Notes: generated from the letters alone by a model not told the origin. A stretch of 28,335 nucleotides of DNA from Lachnospiraceae bacterium (GCA_009774535.1 VSNY01000040.1:1-28335), one strand, 5' to 3'. Positions 1-8,368 are shown, counted from the stretch's first letter. Made by a program: numbers and translations.

Positions 1-12
1 CCCACCGCCCGC

Positions 13-84
13 AGCGTCGTCCGGGTAGCCAGTAACGTCCGGCCAGCCAATAACGTCCAGCCAGCCAGTAACGTCCAGCCAGCC
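13..84. repeat. 18-base tandem repeat, three good copies plus one degenerate
   Basis: Three adjacent 18-base units start at 31, 49 and 67, each close to AGTAACGTCCAGCCAGCC and differing at one or two positions. A fourth, poorly matching unit can be read at 13-30. The array lies directly after the stop codon of the histidine kinase (minus strand). The unit is 6 codons long, so it could be read through in any frame without a shift, but no gene covering it is visible in the window. It may continue to the left of the window or be a small intergenic minisatellite. Confidence 0.85.
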
Positions 85-95
85 CGCAATTCCCC

Positions 96-1121
96 CTACC
101 TTACAATCGGAAACACCACCTGCATTTCCAACCCACTCCCCCGCGTCTCTCCAACCCGCAGCCAAACCCCCATCTCCTTAGCAATCTCCGCCGCCAGATA
201 CAACCCCATTCCCGTAGCCTTCTTCCGTCCTTCCCCGGAATCCCCTGTAAATCCTTTTTCAAAAATATAAGGCAGATCACAGCTGCGTACACCAATTCCG
301 TTATCCCTGACAGACAGCACATAACGCTCCTTTTCCAGAAAAGAAGTCATATACAGCTCCGGCTGCTCGCTGCAGTATTTGACAGAATTGCTCACAATCT
401 GCCCCAGCAAAAAGCAAAGCCCTCTGCGGTCGGCATAAACGAGGTCGTCCGCCAGGCTGTATTGGATTTGAAATTCTTTTTCTTCCAGAAGCGGACGGTA
501 GTCCTCAATTAACTCTTCGATACAGCTGCGGATATGGATATGTTCAAACTGGTAATCTTTTCTTGCACCCTTAAGGCGTGCATAAAACAGCATCTGATCC
601 ACGGATTCCTGCATCCGGTTTCTAATATGGTCCAGCTTATAATCTATTCCTGCGGGCAGTTCTTCCCTGCGGTTGTCAAGCAGCAGGGTCAGCAGGGAAA
701 GCGGTGTTTTTATTTCATGCGCCCATGCTTCTACATATTCCTCATAATCACAAATTTTTTCCTGCATGCGGATCTGTTCTTTTTGCTGTTCACGCAGACA
801 GTCGCCAAGCTTTCGCACAGCGTCCCGGTCTGTCAGGCTGACCGCTTTTTGCAGCAATTCTTCGTGATATTCGTCCGGCTGTTCCAGAAATTCGTAAAAT
901 GTCTGCTCTTTCTTTCGTTCCAAGCGAATTAGTACATAGCTGACAGCAGAAAACAGGCCGATTGCTGCAAGCGCGATCACAACGGACATTGCAAAAAAAG
1001 CCTGCGCATCCGCAATCCACAGCAGTAAAACCGCAAACAGGTCTATACCAAGCAGCAACAGCAGCCATGGCATATATGGGATAAGAAAGAAAAAGAGTGG
1101 TTTTCGCTTATGTTTTTGCAT
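96..1121 (-). CDS. Intramembrane-sensing histidine kinase, BceS type
   Basis: Sensor kinase of 341 residues, probably responding to cell-wall-active peptides through the adjacent transporter. Two membrane segments (about 9-36 and 42-65) are joined by only a few residues, so there is no extracellular sensor domain; this is the hallmark of the BceS group. The H-box WAHEIKTPL carries the phospho-accepting His at about residue 135. An N-box (QIVSNSVKYC), DNGIGV and GMGLYLA motifs of the ATPase domain follow. The chosen ATG is preceded by AGGAGA and overlaps the end of the response regulator by 14 bases, implying translational coupling. An upstream in-frame TTG at 1151 is less likely. It is the last gene of the transporter-regulator operon. 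The class is well supported; the ligand is not visible. Confidence 0.92.
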   Translation of the reverse strand: MQKHKRKPLFFFLIPYMPWLLLLLGIDLFAVLLLWIADAQAFFAMSVVIALAAIGLFSAVSYVLIRLERKKEQTFYEFLEQPDEYHEELLQKAVSLTDRDAVRKLGDCLREQQKEQIRMQEKICDYEEYVEAWAHEIKTPLSLLTLLLDNRREELPAGIDYKLDHIRNRMQESVDQMLFYARLKGARKDYQFEHIHIRSCIEELIEDYRPLLEEKEFQIQYSLADDLVYADRRGLCFLLGQIVSNSVKYCSEQPELYMTSFLEKERYVLSVRDNGIGVRSCDLPYIFEKGFTGDSGEGRKKATGMGLYLAAEIAKEMGVWLRVGETRGSGLEMQVVFPIVR

Positions 1122-1806
1122 TTGATGGTGTCTCCTGTTCAGAATCTGCAAGCCGGTAGCCGACCCCGCGTACAGGCAGGATCTGCTGGCGCATGCGTAG
1201 ATTTGCCATTGTTTTTTTCAGGCGTGTAAGGTTGACCTGCAAAGCATTTTCATCAATAAATTCCACTGTCCCCCACACTGCCAGGCAAAGATCTTCTTTT
1301 GTAACGGTTTCACCGCGGTGCAGCAGGAATACTTCGAGCAGCTTTCCCTGGTTTTTGGGGAGGATGACAGAGTGGTTATCGATATACAGCGTATAAGTCA
1401 GCCGGTCCAGCAGCCAGCCGGCGCCCTCCAGCAGATTGGAACGGCCTTCATAGCGCTTCATCACGTTTAAGATGCGCGCTAACAGCCGTTCTTTTCTGCA
1501 TGGTTTTGTCAGATATTCGTCTGCGCCCAGTTCCAGTGCGTGCAGTTCATCACGCAGCTGATCGCGGGACGTCAGTACAAGGACGGGGATGGAGCTTTTT
1601 TGCTTGATTTCCCGGCAGATCTGAAATCCGCTTGTCTTTGGCAGATTCAGATCCAGCAGCACCAGGTCTGGGGCAATTGCGGACAGCTGTCCCGGCACAT
1701 CTTCAAATGTCTGGAGTTCCTCTGCCTGATAACCTGCTTTCGTCAGGATACTTGATAATTCTTCCCGCATCAGCACATCGTCTTCCACAACTGCAATTCG
1801 TTTCAT
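1108..1806 (-). CDS. OmpR-family response regulator, BceR type
   Basis: Two-component response regulator of 232 residues. The receiver domain shows the acidic pair EDD (residues 8-10), phospho-acceptor Asp52 in LVLLDLNLP, a Thr/Ser switch region near 79-80 (VLTS) and Lys101 in LTKP. The C-terminal half is a winged-helix DNA-binding domain (VWGTVEFIDENALQVNLTRL, then VRGVGYRL at the end). The ATG follows GAGGAGA. It sits between the permease and the kinase with the same orientation. By analogy with BceRS modules it should activate the ABC transporter genes upstream; no operator could be fixed with confidence. Confidence 0.93.
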   Translation of the reverse strand: MKRIAVVEDDVLMREELSSILTKAGYQAEELQTFEDVPGQLSAIAPDLVLLDLNLPKTSGFQICREIKQKSSIPVLVLTSRDQLRDELHALELGADEYLTKPCRKERLLARILNVMKRYEGRSNLLEGAGWLLDRLTYTLYIDNHSVILPKNQGKLLEVFLLHRGETVTKEDLCLAVWGTVEFIDENALQVNLTRLKKTMANLRMRQQILPVRGVGYRLADSEQETPSNAKT

Positions 1807-1855
1807 AAACGTTCTCCTCGCCGCTCTTTTTTTGTTCAGATTCGTGTATATAATC

Positions 1856-1880
1856 CGCGAAACGGCTGCTGTCTTTCGCG
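1856..1880 (-). other. Short inverted repeat between permease and response regulator
   Basis: CGCGAAA (1856-1862) and TTTCGCG (1874-1880) are perfect 7-base inverted arms around an 11-base loop, just after the permease stop codon. No T-run follows on the minus strand, so it is not a standard terminator. It could be a stabilising or processing hairpin that changes the ratio of transporter to regulator message. The role is a guess. Confidence 0.4.
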
Positions 1881-1888
1881 AATATGGT

Positions 1889-3952
1889 TTATTCTTCCCG
1901 CTCCGGCATCATCAGAGTCAGCAGATACTTGTCGCTGGAGCGTTTGACCGCCAACATATAAATGCATTCCACGATGCATAATACGGTGATCATAATCGCA
2001 GAGATCACGATCATTTCAGGCAGCTCTCTTTTTGTTGCAGATGATAAAATCCCGGTAAATAACGCACGTACGCCAAACAGGCTGCTGCAGGCCGCAACCG
2101 CGACCGGAATGCCGAAATACCACAAAATCTGTTTTTGGGCAGACTGGCATAAGATCTGATAAGAAGCCCCCAGATGAATTAACGTCCGGTAACGGCGCCT
2201 CGATCTGCGCTGGCCCATTAAAAACTGCACGCCGATCACCGTATTTGCGATGATCAGAAAAATAATCGCCAGATAAATCGTCAGATAGCTGGCAGCTACC
2301 ATATAAAACAGCTGCCTTCCCATATTTTGCAGGTAGCTCTCATAGGTCAGCCCGGTTTGATCCAGCTGCTCATTCATTTGTGATATAGCGGACATCAGGC
2401 TGCTTTGTGTTTCTTTATTCTGTGCCAGAATACCGTTCAGATAAACGTTATAGGTTCCTCGTGTATAGCGCTCAAACACGTCGTCTGGTACAATCAGGGC
2501 AAAAGAAAGCGTAATCGAGCGGTCTGTGACCAGATTTGCCGACTGTATGGCGCCAGTCAGCTGATGTTTTTTTCCGAGCAGCAAAGCCTGCGGTTCGGTC
2601 TTTAAGATCTGATTCAGGATCTGCGTCCGGCCGGGTGTGGTAAATGTGTTATCGATATAAACAGCGGCTTCTTTGCCGTCCAGCTGCAGTCCGGGCTGGC
2701 CCGCCGCTTCCAGCAGGTGGTTATAGCAGCTGAGCGAAATCAGATACGGGCTGTCTGCATAAGAAAGGTTATTCAGCAGCACATCCCTGTCTTTGGAAGG
2801 CGGCAGTTCGCGCAGCGCATCCATAACAGAGTCCATTTGAAACGTCTTTTTTGTTTGCGTGTCATTCTTCATATGTCCGGTTTTCATCTCAAAAAGGTCT
2901 GAAAACTGCTGATCCAGCTGCTGGTCTTTTAACAGCTGTCTGATCCAGGACACGTCGTTTCCAGTATTCGTATCTTCAAACGTATAATCCAGCAGATGTG
3001 ATTCTGATTCTCCATAAAAGCGTGAAATTGCCACGCCTGCCCCGAAACAGCACAGTGCGGACAGGATCAGCAGCGAACAGATTGCCATCGTACCGCTGCG
3101 GCGGATGACAGTTTCATGAATCTGTCGAACGTTAAACATATGCAGTTTTGCATCTTTTTTATTGTTTTTCACACACAGACCGATCAAAAAACGCAGTCCC
3201 TGGAAAAACAGCAGGGTCCCGGCCAGCCCGAAAGCTACCGTAAGCCCCATCTGACCGATCTCATCCCAGGTCACCTCCCGGACTGCCTTGCGGTAAGCAG
3301 CGGCAAGACAAAGCACGCCCGCCGCGGCAGAAAATGCATAGACAGATGCCGGCAGCTGCCTGATTGCAGCCTCTGGCGCGTCTGCCAGCAGAGAACCGAT
3401 TTCCTGCCTGCTGATCCTGCCGCTGTGTAGCAAAAAGGCAGCCAGTTTGATCACTGTAAACCCCGCGACTGTCCAAGCTACCGCTTTCCAGGAAAAAGAA
3501 ACGTGATGACCAATCAGCCCGATTCCGACCAGTCTGGCGGTCACCAGGCTGACAAGCTCAGACAACAGCACCGCGGCAGGCACTCCGGCCAGCAGTGTGG
3601 CAACGCTGTTACGTAAATCCTCCGCCAGCAGCATCAGAAACAATTTGGAGCGGCGCATGCCCATCATCAGATAAACGCCGAATTCATGCCTGCGCCGTTC
3701 CATTTGAAAACGGCTGGCATAGTAAATCAGGAAAAACAAAATAAATAACGTCGCGCCGTAAAACACCGGAAGCAGTCCAAGCAGCTTGTTTACGGCATCA
3801 CTTTCCATCCTTTTTAAAAATACCATCACATCCTGTTCAGGCAGAGACAGCACCATATAAAACGCAATGACAGAAATAAACAGAGAACTGAAAAACAGGC
3901 CGTTTTCTTTTCTGCTGCGGCTGCTGTTGCGGGAAACCAGTTTAGAGAACAT
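1889..3952 (-). CDS. FtsX-family ABC permease, BceB type
   Basis: Permease of 687 residues for the peptide-resistance ABC transporter. It begins with a membrane segment (about 19-37) and continues with several more in the N-terminal half, including the FtsX region with RRRHEFGVYLMMGMRRSKL. A large extracellular domain of roughly 200 residues follows (about 330-550), and further membrane segments close the C-terminus. This 10-segment plan with one large loop late in the chain is that of BceB, which binds bacitracin-like peptides or their lipid complexes. The start was set at the ATG with GGAGGAGG just upstream; an earlier in-frame ATG at 4045 lies deep inside the ATPase gene. The start overlaps the ATPase stop by 11 bases. 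The substrate is unknown from sequence. Confidence 0.92.
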   Translation of the reverse strand: MFSKLVSRNSSRSRKENGLFFSSLFISVIAFYMVLSLPEQDVMVFLKRMESDAVNKLLGLLPVFYGATLFILFFLIYYASRFQMERRRHEFGVYLMMGMRRSKLFLMLLAEDLRNSVATLLAGVPAAVLLSELVSLVTARLVGIGLIGHHVSFSWKAVAWTVAGFTVIKLAAFLLHSGRISRQEIGSLLADAPEAAIRQLPASVYAFSAAAGVLCLAAAYRKAVREVTWDEIGQMGLTVAFGLAGTLLFFQGLRFLIGLCVKNNKKDAKLHMFNVRQIHETVIRRSGTMAICSLLILSALCCFGAGVAISRFYGESESHLLDYTFEDTNTGNDVSWIRQLLKDQQLDQQFSDLFEMKTGHMKNDTQTKKTFQMDSVMDALRELPPSKDRDVLLNNLSYADSPYLISLSCYNHLLEAAGQPGLQLDGKEAAVYIDNTFTTPGRTQILNQILKTEPQALLLGKKHQLTGAIQSANLVTDRSITLSFALIVPDDVFERYTRGTYNVYLNGILAQNKETQSSLMSAISQMNEQLDQTGLTYESYLQNMGRQLFYMVAASYLTIYLAIIFLIIANTVIGVQFLMGQRRSRRRYRTLIHLGASYQILCQSAQKQILWYFGIPVAVAACSSLFGVRALFTGILSSATKRELPEMIVISAIMITVLCIVECIYMLAVKRSSDKYLLTLMMPEREE

Positions 3953-4715
3953 TTGCGCTTCCTCCTCCCAATTGTGCCATAACCTGCAGGATACGTTCGT
4001 AAAATTCCTGTTTGGATTCCTGCGGAATATTTCTGCGCAGTTCATGAAAAATCACACCATCCTGGATAAATAAAATTCGATTACAGTAGCTTGCGGCATT
4101 GGAATCATGCGTAACCATCAAAATGGCCGTATCTGCGTCGCGGTTCAGCCCGGCCAGCTTCTCCATCAGTGATTTTGCATTTTTAGAATCCAAAGCCCCG
4201 GTCGGTTCGTCCGCCAGGATCATGCCCGGCTGCAGGATCAAAGCCCGGGCTGCTGCAACTCTCTGTTTCTGCCCGCCGGACATCTGAGCCGGAAATTTAT
4301 CCAGTACCGCCTGGATCTCCAGATAAGCCGCCAGCTGCTGCAGCCGTTTCCGGCTTTCCTTTTCGGAAACGCCATGCAGCGAAAGCGGCAGCAGGATATT
4401 TTCCTGCCCGGTCAGATTATCCAGCAGTTCAAAATTTTGAAACAGATAACCGATCTCTCTGCCGCGGTAATCCGCAAGCGCAGCCCCTTTCAGCGACTGA
4501 ATCTGCCTGTGGTTCATAGAAATGCTGCCGCTGTCGGGCCGGATGACTGCAGCGATACAGTTTAACAGGGTCGATTTGCCAGATCCGCTGCTGCCCATAA
4601 TGCCTAAAAATTCTCCGGGCATTACCTGAAACGTAATACCATCCAGCGCTTTTGTCTTATTTGCGGATTTGCCATAGTATTTTTTCAATGATTCAATTTG
4701 CAGAACAGGTTCCAT
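3942..4715 (-). CDS. ABC transporter ATP-binding protein, BceA/LolD type
   Basis: ATPase of 257 residues that powers the adjacent FtsX permease. It has Walker A GSSGSGKST (41-49), a Q-loop (YLFQNFELLDNLT), the signature MSGGQKQR, Walker B with MILADEPTGALD, and the H-loop VTHD. The DEPTGALDS sequence is typical of the MacB/LolD/BceA branch. The ATG follows AAAGGAGGAG at ideal spacing; an in-frame ATG eight codons upstream lacks a site. It is the first gene of the four-gene module. The 110-base gap to the small gene upstream holds no convincing terminator, so some read-through from the 5128-5156 promoter is possible. Confidence 0.94.
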   Translation of the reverse strand: MEPVLQIESLKKYYGKSANKTKALDGITFQVMPGEFLGIMGSSGSGKSTLLNCIAAVIRPDSGSISMNHRQIQSLKGAALADYRGREIGYLFQNFELLDNLTGQENILLPLSLHGVSEKESRKRLQQLAAYLEIQAVLDKFPAQMSGGQKQRVAAARALILQPGMILADEPTGALDSKNAKSLMEKLAGLNRDADTAILMVTHDSNAASYCNRILFIQDGVIFHELRRNIPQESKQEFYERILQVMAQLGGGSANVL

Positions 4716-4825
4716 ATTGATCTCCTCCTTTATCTGCATTAATCATAGCATATGCGCGCCTGAAAAAATACTTACAGCTGATGAAAGGTTTTTTCTGGGT
4801 TGTCCAGCGCGTCCGCGCAGGAGGG

Positions 4826-5050
4826 TTACATTTCCAGAACTTCATCTACCAGTGCATCCAATGCATCCCAGTCCAGTCCATATGGTTCCATAATACCTGC
4901 TTTCAGGCTCTCATATACGGCGGCGACTTCCTCTTTTTTCATTCGTTCGATATCCCTGCCTGCATGAACGCCGTATTCATCCAGAATTTTAGCGGTCGCT
5001 TCTTTTAGTGTCTTTCTTTCTACATTTTTTACACATCTCTCTTCTTGCAT
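4826..5050 (-). CDS. Small acidic protein of unknown function
   Basis: I do not recognise this 74-residue protein. It is soluble, without signal peptide or membrane segment, and is rich in Lys and Glu in its first half and acidic at its end (WDALDALVDEVLEM). It looks helical throughout. It is probably a real gene: GGAGG lies six bases before the ATG and a good promoter lies 80 bases upstream. It is in the same orientation as the ABC transporter operon, 110 bases ahead of it. Whether it takes part in peptide resistance is not shown by the sequence. Confidence 0.7.
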   Translation of the reverse strand: MQEERCVKNVERKTLKEATAKILDEYGVHAGRDIERMKKEEVAAVYESLKAGIMEPYGLDWDALDALVDEVLEM

Positions 5051-5127
5051 AAAACACCTCCGAAATTTAATCTTAATATTATTTATTTGAATAATTCTTC
5101 TTTTGTTTGTGTTGCCTGCTGGAAAAT

Positions 5128-5156
5128 ATTATAAACCCTGCGAAAGACAAATGCAA
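5128..5156 (-). promoter_or_regulatory. Sigma-A promoter for the 74-residue gene
   Basis: On the minus strand TTGCAT (5156-5151) and a perfect TATAAT (5133-5128) are separated by 17 bases. Transcription would start around 5120, giving a leader of about 70 bases before the small gene at 5050. It may also feed the BceAB-type operon downstream. Confidence 0.75.
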
Positions 5157-5183
5157 GAAGGGGGATTGTAAAATCCTTCCTAA

Positions 5184-5238
5184 CAAAACAAAAAAGTGTA
5201 AAGCATATTGGAAATTGGAAATCCAATGAACTTTACAC
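5184..5238 (-). terminator. Intrinsic terminator of the GH13-reductase operon
   Basis: The outer arms GTGTAAAG (5196-5203) and CTTTACAC (5231-5238) enclose inner arms ATTGGA and TCCAAT, making a long two-part hairpin. On the minus strand it is followed at once by TTTTTTGTTTTG. It lies about 75 bases past the reductase stop codon. A shorter T-run on the plus strand (5242-5248) could allow weak action the other way. Confidence 0.85.
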
Positions 5239-5275
5239 TCTGGTTTTTGAAATGATAATTTTCAGCTTTTCCAGG

Positions 5276-5307
5276 AATCCGGACCTGTATCACAACACAT
5301 CCGGATT
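5276..5307 (-). other. Hairpin right after the reductase stop codon
   Basis: AATCCGGA (5276-5283) and TCCGGATT (5300-5307) are perfect 8-base inverted arms with a 16-base loop. No T-run follows, and the real terminator is 40 bases further on. It may protect the 3' end of the mRNA; that role is inferred only from position. Confidence 0.5.
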
Positions 5308-5311
5308 ACAC

Positions 5312-6451
5312 TTAAATTGCGGCAGCTTTCAGCTTTTCATGGAAATCCGCCATTGCTTCTGAAATTTTAATCTGCTGCGGACAGACAGCTTCACAGCTTC
5401 TGCATCCGATACAAGCCGAAGGATGTTTTTCCTGCGGCATTGCCATCAGAGCCATTGGCGCGATAAATCCGCCTCCGGTAAAACAGTGCTCGTTGTAAAG
5501 TTCCAGCAGTTTCGGGATATCCAGCCCTTTCGGACAGTGTGCCGTACAGTAGCGGCAGGCCGTACACGGCAGGATCTTTTGGATCATCTCTTCGGCGATT
5601 CCGAGCAGGGTATCCCATTCGGTCTGGTTTAGCTTGCGCTCTGTTTCAAACGTCCGGATATTGTTCTGCAGCTGTTCCATTGTGGACATGCCGGAAAGGA
5701 TCATCGTTACGCCTTCTATTCCCTGCAGGAAACGGAACGCCCATGCCGGAAGATCTTCATCCGGACGCAGCGCGCGCAGCTTTTGTGCCGCGTCTTCTGA
5801 GACAGAGGCAAGCTTTCCGCCGCGCAGCGGTTCCATAACCCAGACAGGGATCTGGTATTTTGTTAAAAGCGCCGCTTTTTCTTTTGCGTTCTGGAAAGTC
5901 CAGTCGATCCAGTTTAATTGCAGCTGGCCAAATTCCATATGCGCTCCATAGGCGTCTAAAAAGCGCCGCATGACCTCGCAGCTGGCGTGCGCAGAAAATC
6001 CAAGATGGCGGATACGCCCGTTTTCTTTCTGCCGGATCAGATAATCTAAGATCCCGTATTTCGGATCAAGATAGGCGTCGATATTCATTTCGCATACGTT
6101 GTGGAACAGGTAAAAATCAAAATAATCTACGCCGCATTTTTCGAGCTGTTTTTCAAAGATTTCTTCGATTTTATCCATATTGGACAGGTCATAACCCGGG
6201 AACTTCGTTGCCAGGTAGTAACTGTCCCGCGGATAGCTGCGCAGTATTTTTCCAATCACGGTTTCTGAATGGCCGTTATGGTAGCCCCAGGCGGTGTCAT
6301 AATAATTAATTCCGTGTTCCATTGCGTAAGCGACCATTTTTTCTGTTTCAGCTACGTTGATTTCGGACTGGTTGTCTCCCGACGCCGGCAGACGCATAGC
6401 GCCGAGCCCGAGAGCGGATAAACGCAGTCCCTGAAAGTCTTTGTATACCAT
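5312..6451 (-). CDS. Aldo/keto reductase with C-terminal 2x[4Fe-4S] ferredoxin domain
   Basis: Predicted cytoplasmic oxidoreductase of 379 residues. The N-terminal barrel carries the AKR catalytic set: Asp52 and Tyr57 (YDTAWGYHNG), Lys83 (ATKFPG) and His117 (YLFHNV). The C-terminal part holds two CxxCxxCxxxCP cluster motifs: Cys296/299/302/306 and Cys347/350/353/357. This barrel-plus-ferredoxin build is a known AKR group common in anaerobes, where electrons may come from or go to ferredoxin-like partners; the substrate is unknown. The start was placed at the ATG seven bases after AAAGGAGGA; an upstream in-frame ATG at 6496 lacks a site and would lie before the GH13 stop. It is the second gene after the GH13 enzyme, 60 bases apart, sharing a promoter and terminator. 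Confidence 0.93.
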   Translation of the reverse strand: MVYKDFQGLRLSALGLGAMRLPASGDNQSEINVAETEKMVAYAMEHGINYYDTAWGYHNGHSETVIGKILRSYPRDSYYLATKFPGYDLSNMDKIEEIFEKQLEKCGVDYFDFYLFHNVCEMNIDAYLDPKYGILDYLIRQKENGRIRHLGFSAHASCEVMRRFLDAYGAHMEFGQLQLNWIDWTFQNAKEKAALLTKYQIPVWVMEPLRGGKLASVSEDAAQKLRALRPDEDLPAWAFRFLQGIEGVTMILSGMSTMEQLQNNIRTFETERKLNQTEWDTLLGIAEEMIQKILPCTACRYCTAHCPKGLDIPKLLELYNEHCFTGGGFIAPMALMAMPQEKHPSACIGCRSCEAVCPQQIKISEAMADFHEKLKAAAI

Positions 6452-6511
6452 AGAATTTCCTCCTTTTGGTGCCGATGTGCTGCTGCCGGCCTGCAAAACT
6501 GCAGGATCATC

Positions 6512-8236
6512 TTATCGAAAGCTTTTAATCCATGCGATCAGGGAATCATGATAGACATTTGCTTCCACATCCCGGCGCATCTGGTCGGTAACCGGGCCGT
6601 TTTTCTCCATAATGGCGAGGATCGCTTCCTGAAGGCCCGCAATTTTTCCGTTTTCAAAATCCTGTGACACAGCTGGCTTTGCATTTTCTGCGCTGGCATT
6701 TGCGGCTGATGGATTTTCGTTCGTATGCTGCTTCTGATCAGCATCTGCGTCGGCTGGTTCTGCATCTGTGCGGGCAGTGTCTGCGGCAGGCTGGTTTTGC
6801 TCTGCTTTGGAAGCAGTATCGCCAGGCAGATCTTTTGGATCAGGAGTGGATGTCACTGCAACAGGCGCGACAGCTTTTTCACTTTCAGCAGTTACAGGCA
6901 GCCAGATATCCCCGCTGTTTGCTTTTATATTTACAACAATATTACCGCCGTTTACGGACACTTTTTCACCAGAAAGCGCGCCGATATATTCCGCCGCGTT
7001 TCCTGCGCGCAGTGTCAGTACGTAGTCGCTGTCATCGTTATTTACCGCGACAATTACGGACTGTCCGTTATAGTTTCTGGAATATGCATACTGGCGGTTG
7101 GTCAGTACCAGTTCCTGATAGTCACCATAAGAAAGCGCCAGGGTATGCTGGCGTACCTTACCAAGCGCAGCGATCAGCTTTGTGTACGAATTATTTGTAA
7201 TTGCTTCTGCATAATCCGCAAGCGAAAGCATCGGGCGCAGAGAGTCATCTGAAAAACGTTCTTTTTTGCCTTCAATGCCGAATTCCGAACCATAATAAAT
7301 AGAAGGAACGCCAGGCAGTGTATACATCAGAATATGAACCGGGGCAAAATGCGCTTTGTTATTCAGCTTGGTATAAATACGCTCTACGTCATGGTTATCC
7401 GCAAAGTTATAGAGCTTTAAGCCGTCCGGCTTATTGCCGCCCATTTCATATAAACGCTTGACCGTATGCGCGATTTCAAAATAGTTGTGATCGTTATGCC
7501 CGGAATAAAGCGCTTTGTGCAGCGTGTAATTGGTTACGGAATGCAGGGTTCCTTCATTGACCCAGCGTGTATAATCACCATGGATGACTTCGCCCATCAG
7601 CCAGAACTCCGGCTTTACGTCATTTGCTACCTGGCGCAGCGCTTTCATATATGCAAAGTCTAGTACGTCTGCCGCATCCAGACGGATTCCGTCGATATCA
7701 AATTCACTTACCCAGAAACGAATTACATCACAAATATAATCCCGTACAGCAGGGTTGTGCTGGTTCAGTTTTACAAGCAGGTTGTAACCGCCCCAGTTTT
7801 CATAGGAAAATCCATCGTTATATTCGTTATTTCCCCAGAAGTTCACATTGCAGTACCAATCTTTGTACGGGGAATTTTCCCTGTTCTTTTTGATATCCTG
7901 GAAAGCAAAAAAATCGCGTCCCGTATGGTTAAACACACCATCCAGGATCACACGGATACCCTGCTCATGACACTTTGCTACAAAATCGGTCAGATCTTCA
8001 TTCGTGCCAAGACGGCTGTCCAGTTTTTTATAATCCGTCGTTTCATAACCATGTCCGACAGATTCAAACAGCGGACCAATATAAATTGCGTTGCATCCGA
8101 TTTCCCGGATATGGGAAATCCAAGGGATCAGCGTGTTCAGACGGTGTTCCGGTTCTCCGTAAGGATTTTCCTTAGGCGCTCCGGTAAGCCCTAACGGATA
8201 AATGTGATAGAACACAGCTTCATCATACCATGCCAT
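6512..8236 (-). CDS. GH13 alpha-amylase-family enzyme with Ala-rich linker and C-terminal tail
   Basis: Glycoside hydrolase of 574 residues acting on alpha-glucans or maltodextrins. The barrel has all clan-H landmarks: DGVFNHTG (99-106), the nucleophile Asp187 in GIRLDAAD, the acid/base Glu216 in LMGEVIHG and Asp283 in NFADNHDVERI. A beta domain follows to about 455 (GDIWLPV). Then comes a low-complexity Ala/Asp/Gln-rich linker (about 457-525) and a 49-residue predicted helical tail (526-574). There is no signal peptide, so the enzyme is probably cytoplasmic, working on imported oligosaccharides. The ATG follows AGGAGG. Its subfamily (cyclomaltodextrinase, neopullulanase or other) cannot be set by eye. 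It is first in a two-gene operon with the reductase. Confidence 0.92.
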   Translation of the reverse strand: MAWYDEAVFYHIYPLGLTGAPKENPYGEPEHRLNTLIPWISHIREIGCNAIYIGPLFESVGHGYETTDYKKLDSRLGTNEDLTDFVAKCHEQGIRVILDGVFNHTGRDFFAFQDIKKNRENSPYKDWYCNVNFWGNNEYNDGFSYENWGGYNLLVKLNQHNPAVRDYICDVIRFWVSEFDIDGIRLDAADVLDFAYMKALRQVANDVKPEFWLMGEVIHGDYTRWVNEGTLHSVTNYTLHKALYSGHNDHNYFEIAHTVKRLYEMGGNKPDGLKLYNFADNHDVERIYTKLNNKAHFAPVHILMYTLPGVPSIYYGSEFGIEGKKERFSDDSLRPMLSLADYAEAITNNSYTKLIAALGKVRQHTLALSYGDYQELVLTNRQYAYSRNYNGQSVIVAVNNDDSDYVLTLRAGNAAEYIGALSGEKVSVNGGNIVVNIKANSGDIWLPVTAESEKAVAPVAVTSTPDPKDLPGDTASKAEQNQPAADTARTDAEPADADADQKQHTNENPSAANASAENAKPAVSQDFENGKIAGLQEAILAIMEKNGPVTDQMRRDVEANVYHDSLIAWIKSFR

Positions 8237-8293
8237 AGATAAACCTCCTAAATATATTCTTTTTTGGAATTTTTTGTTTTGTGACTGCGTTTT

Positions 8294-8322
8294 ATTTTAG
8301 CATGAAAAAGAGGGATGTTCAA
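8294..8322 (-). promoter_or_regulatory. Sigma-A promoter for the GH13-reductase operon
   Basis: On the minus strand TTGAAC (8322-8317) and TAAAAT (8299-8294) are separated by 17 bases, about 50 bases before the GH13 ATG. Confidence 0.75.
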
Positions 8323-8368
8323 TATTTTTCGGTATGAATGCGAAAGGAAGACGGACAAAAATACCCCA

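Noticed and set aside
534..932. Long plus-strand open frame opposite the histidine kinase, and similar long frames opposite other genes (for example 8530-9153 minus, 21240-21737 minus, 25733-26329 minus)
   Set aside because: They mirror strongly supported genes on the other strand, lack ribosome sites and have Cys/His/Phe-rich compositions typical of antisense frames.
4742..4747. TATGAT on the minus strand as -10 of a promoter for the ABC transporter operon
   Set aside because: No -35 at a workable distance; a regulator-dependent promoter is possible but not shown by the sequence.
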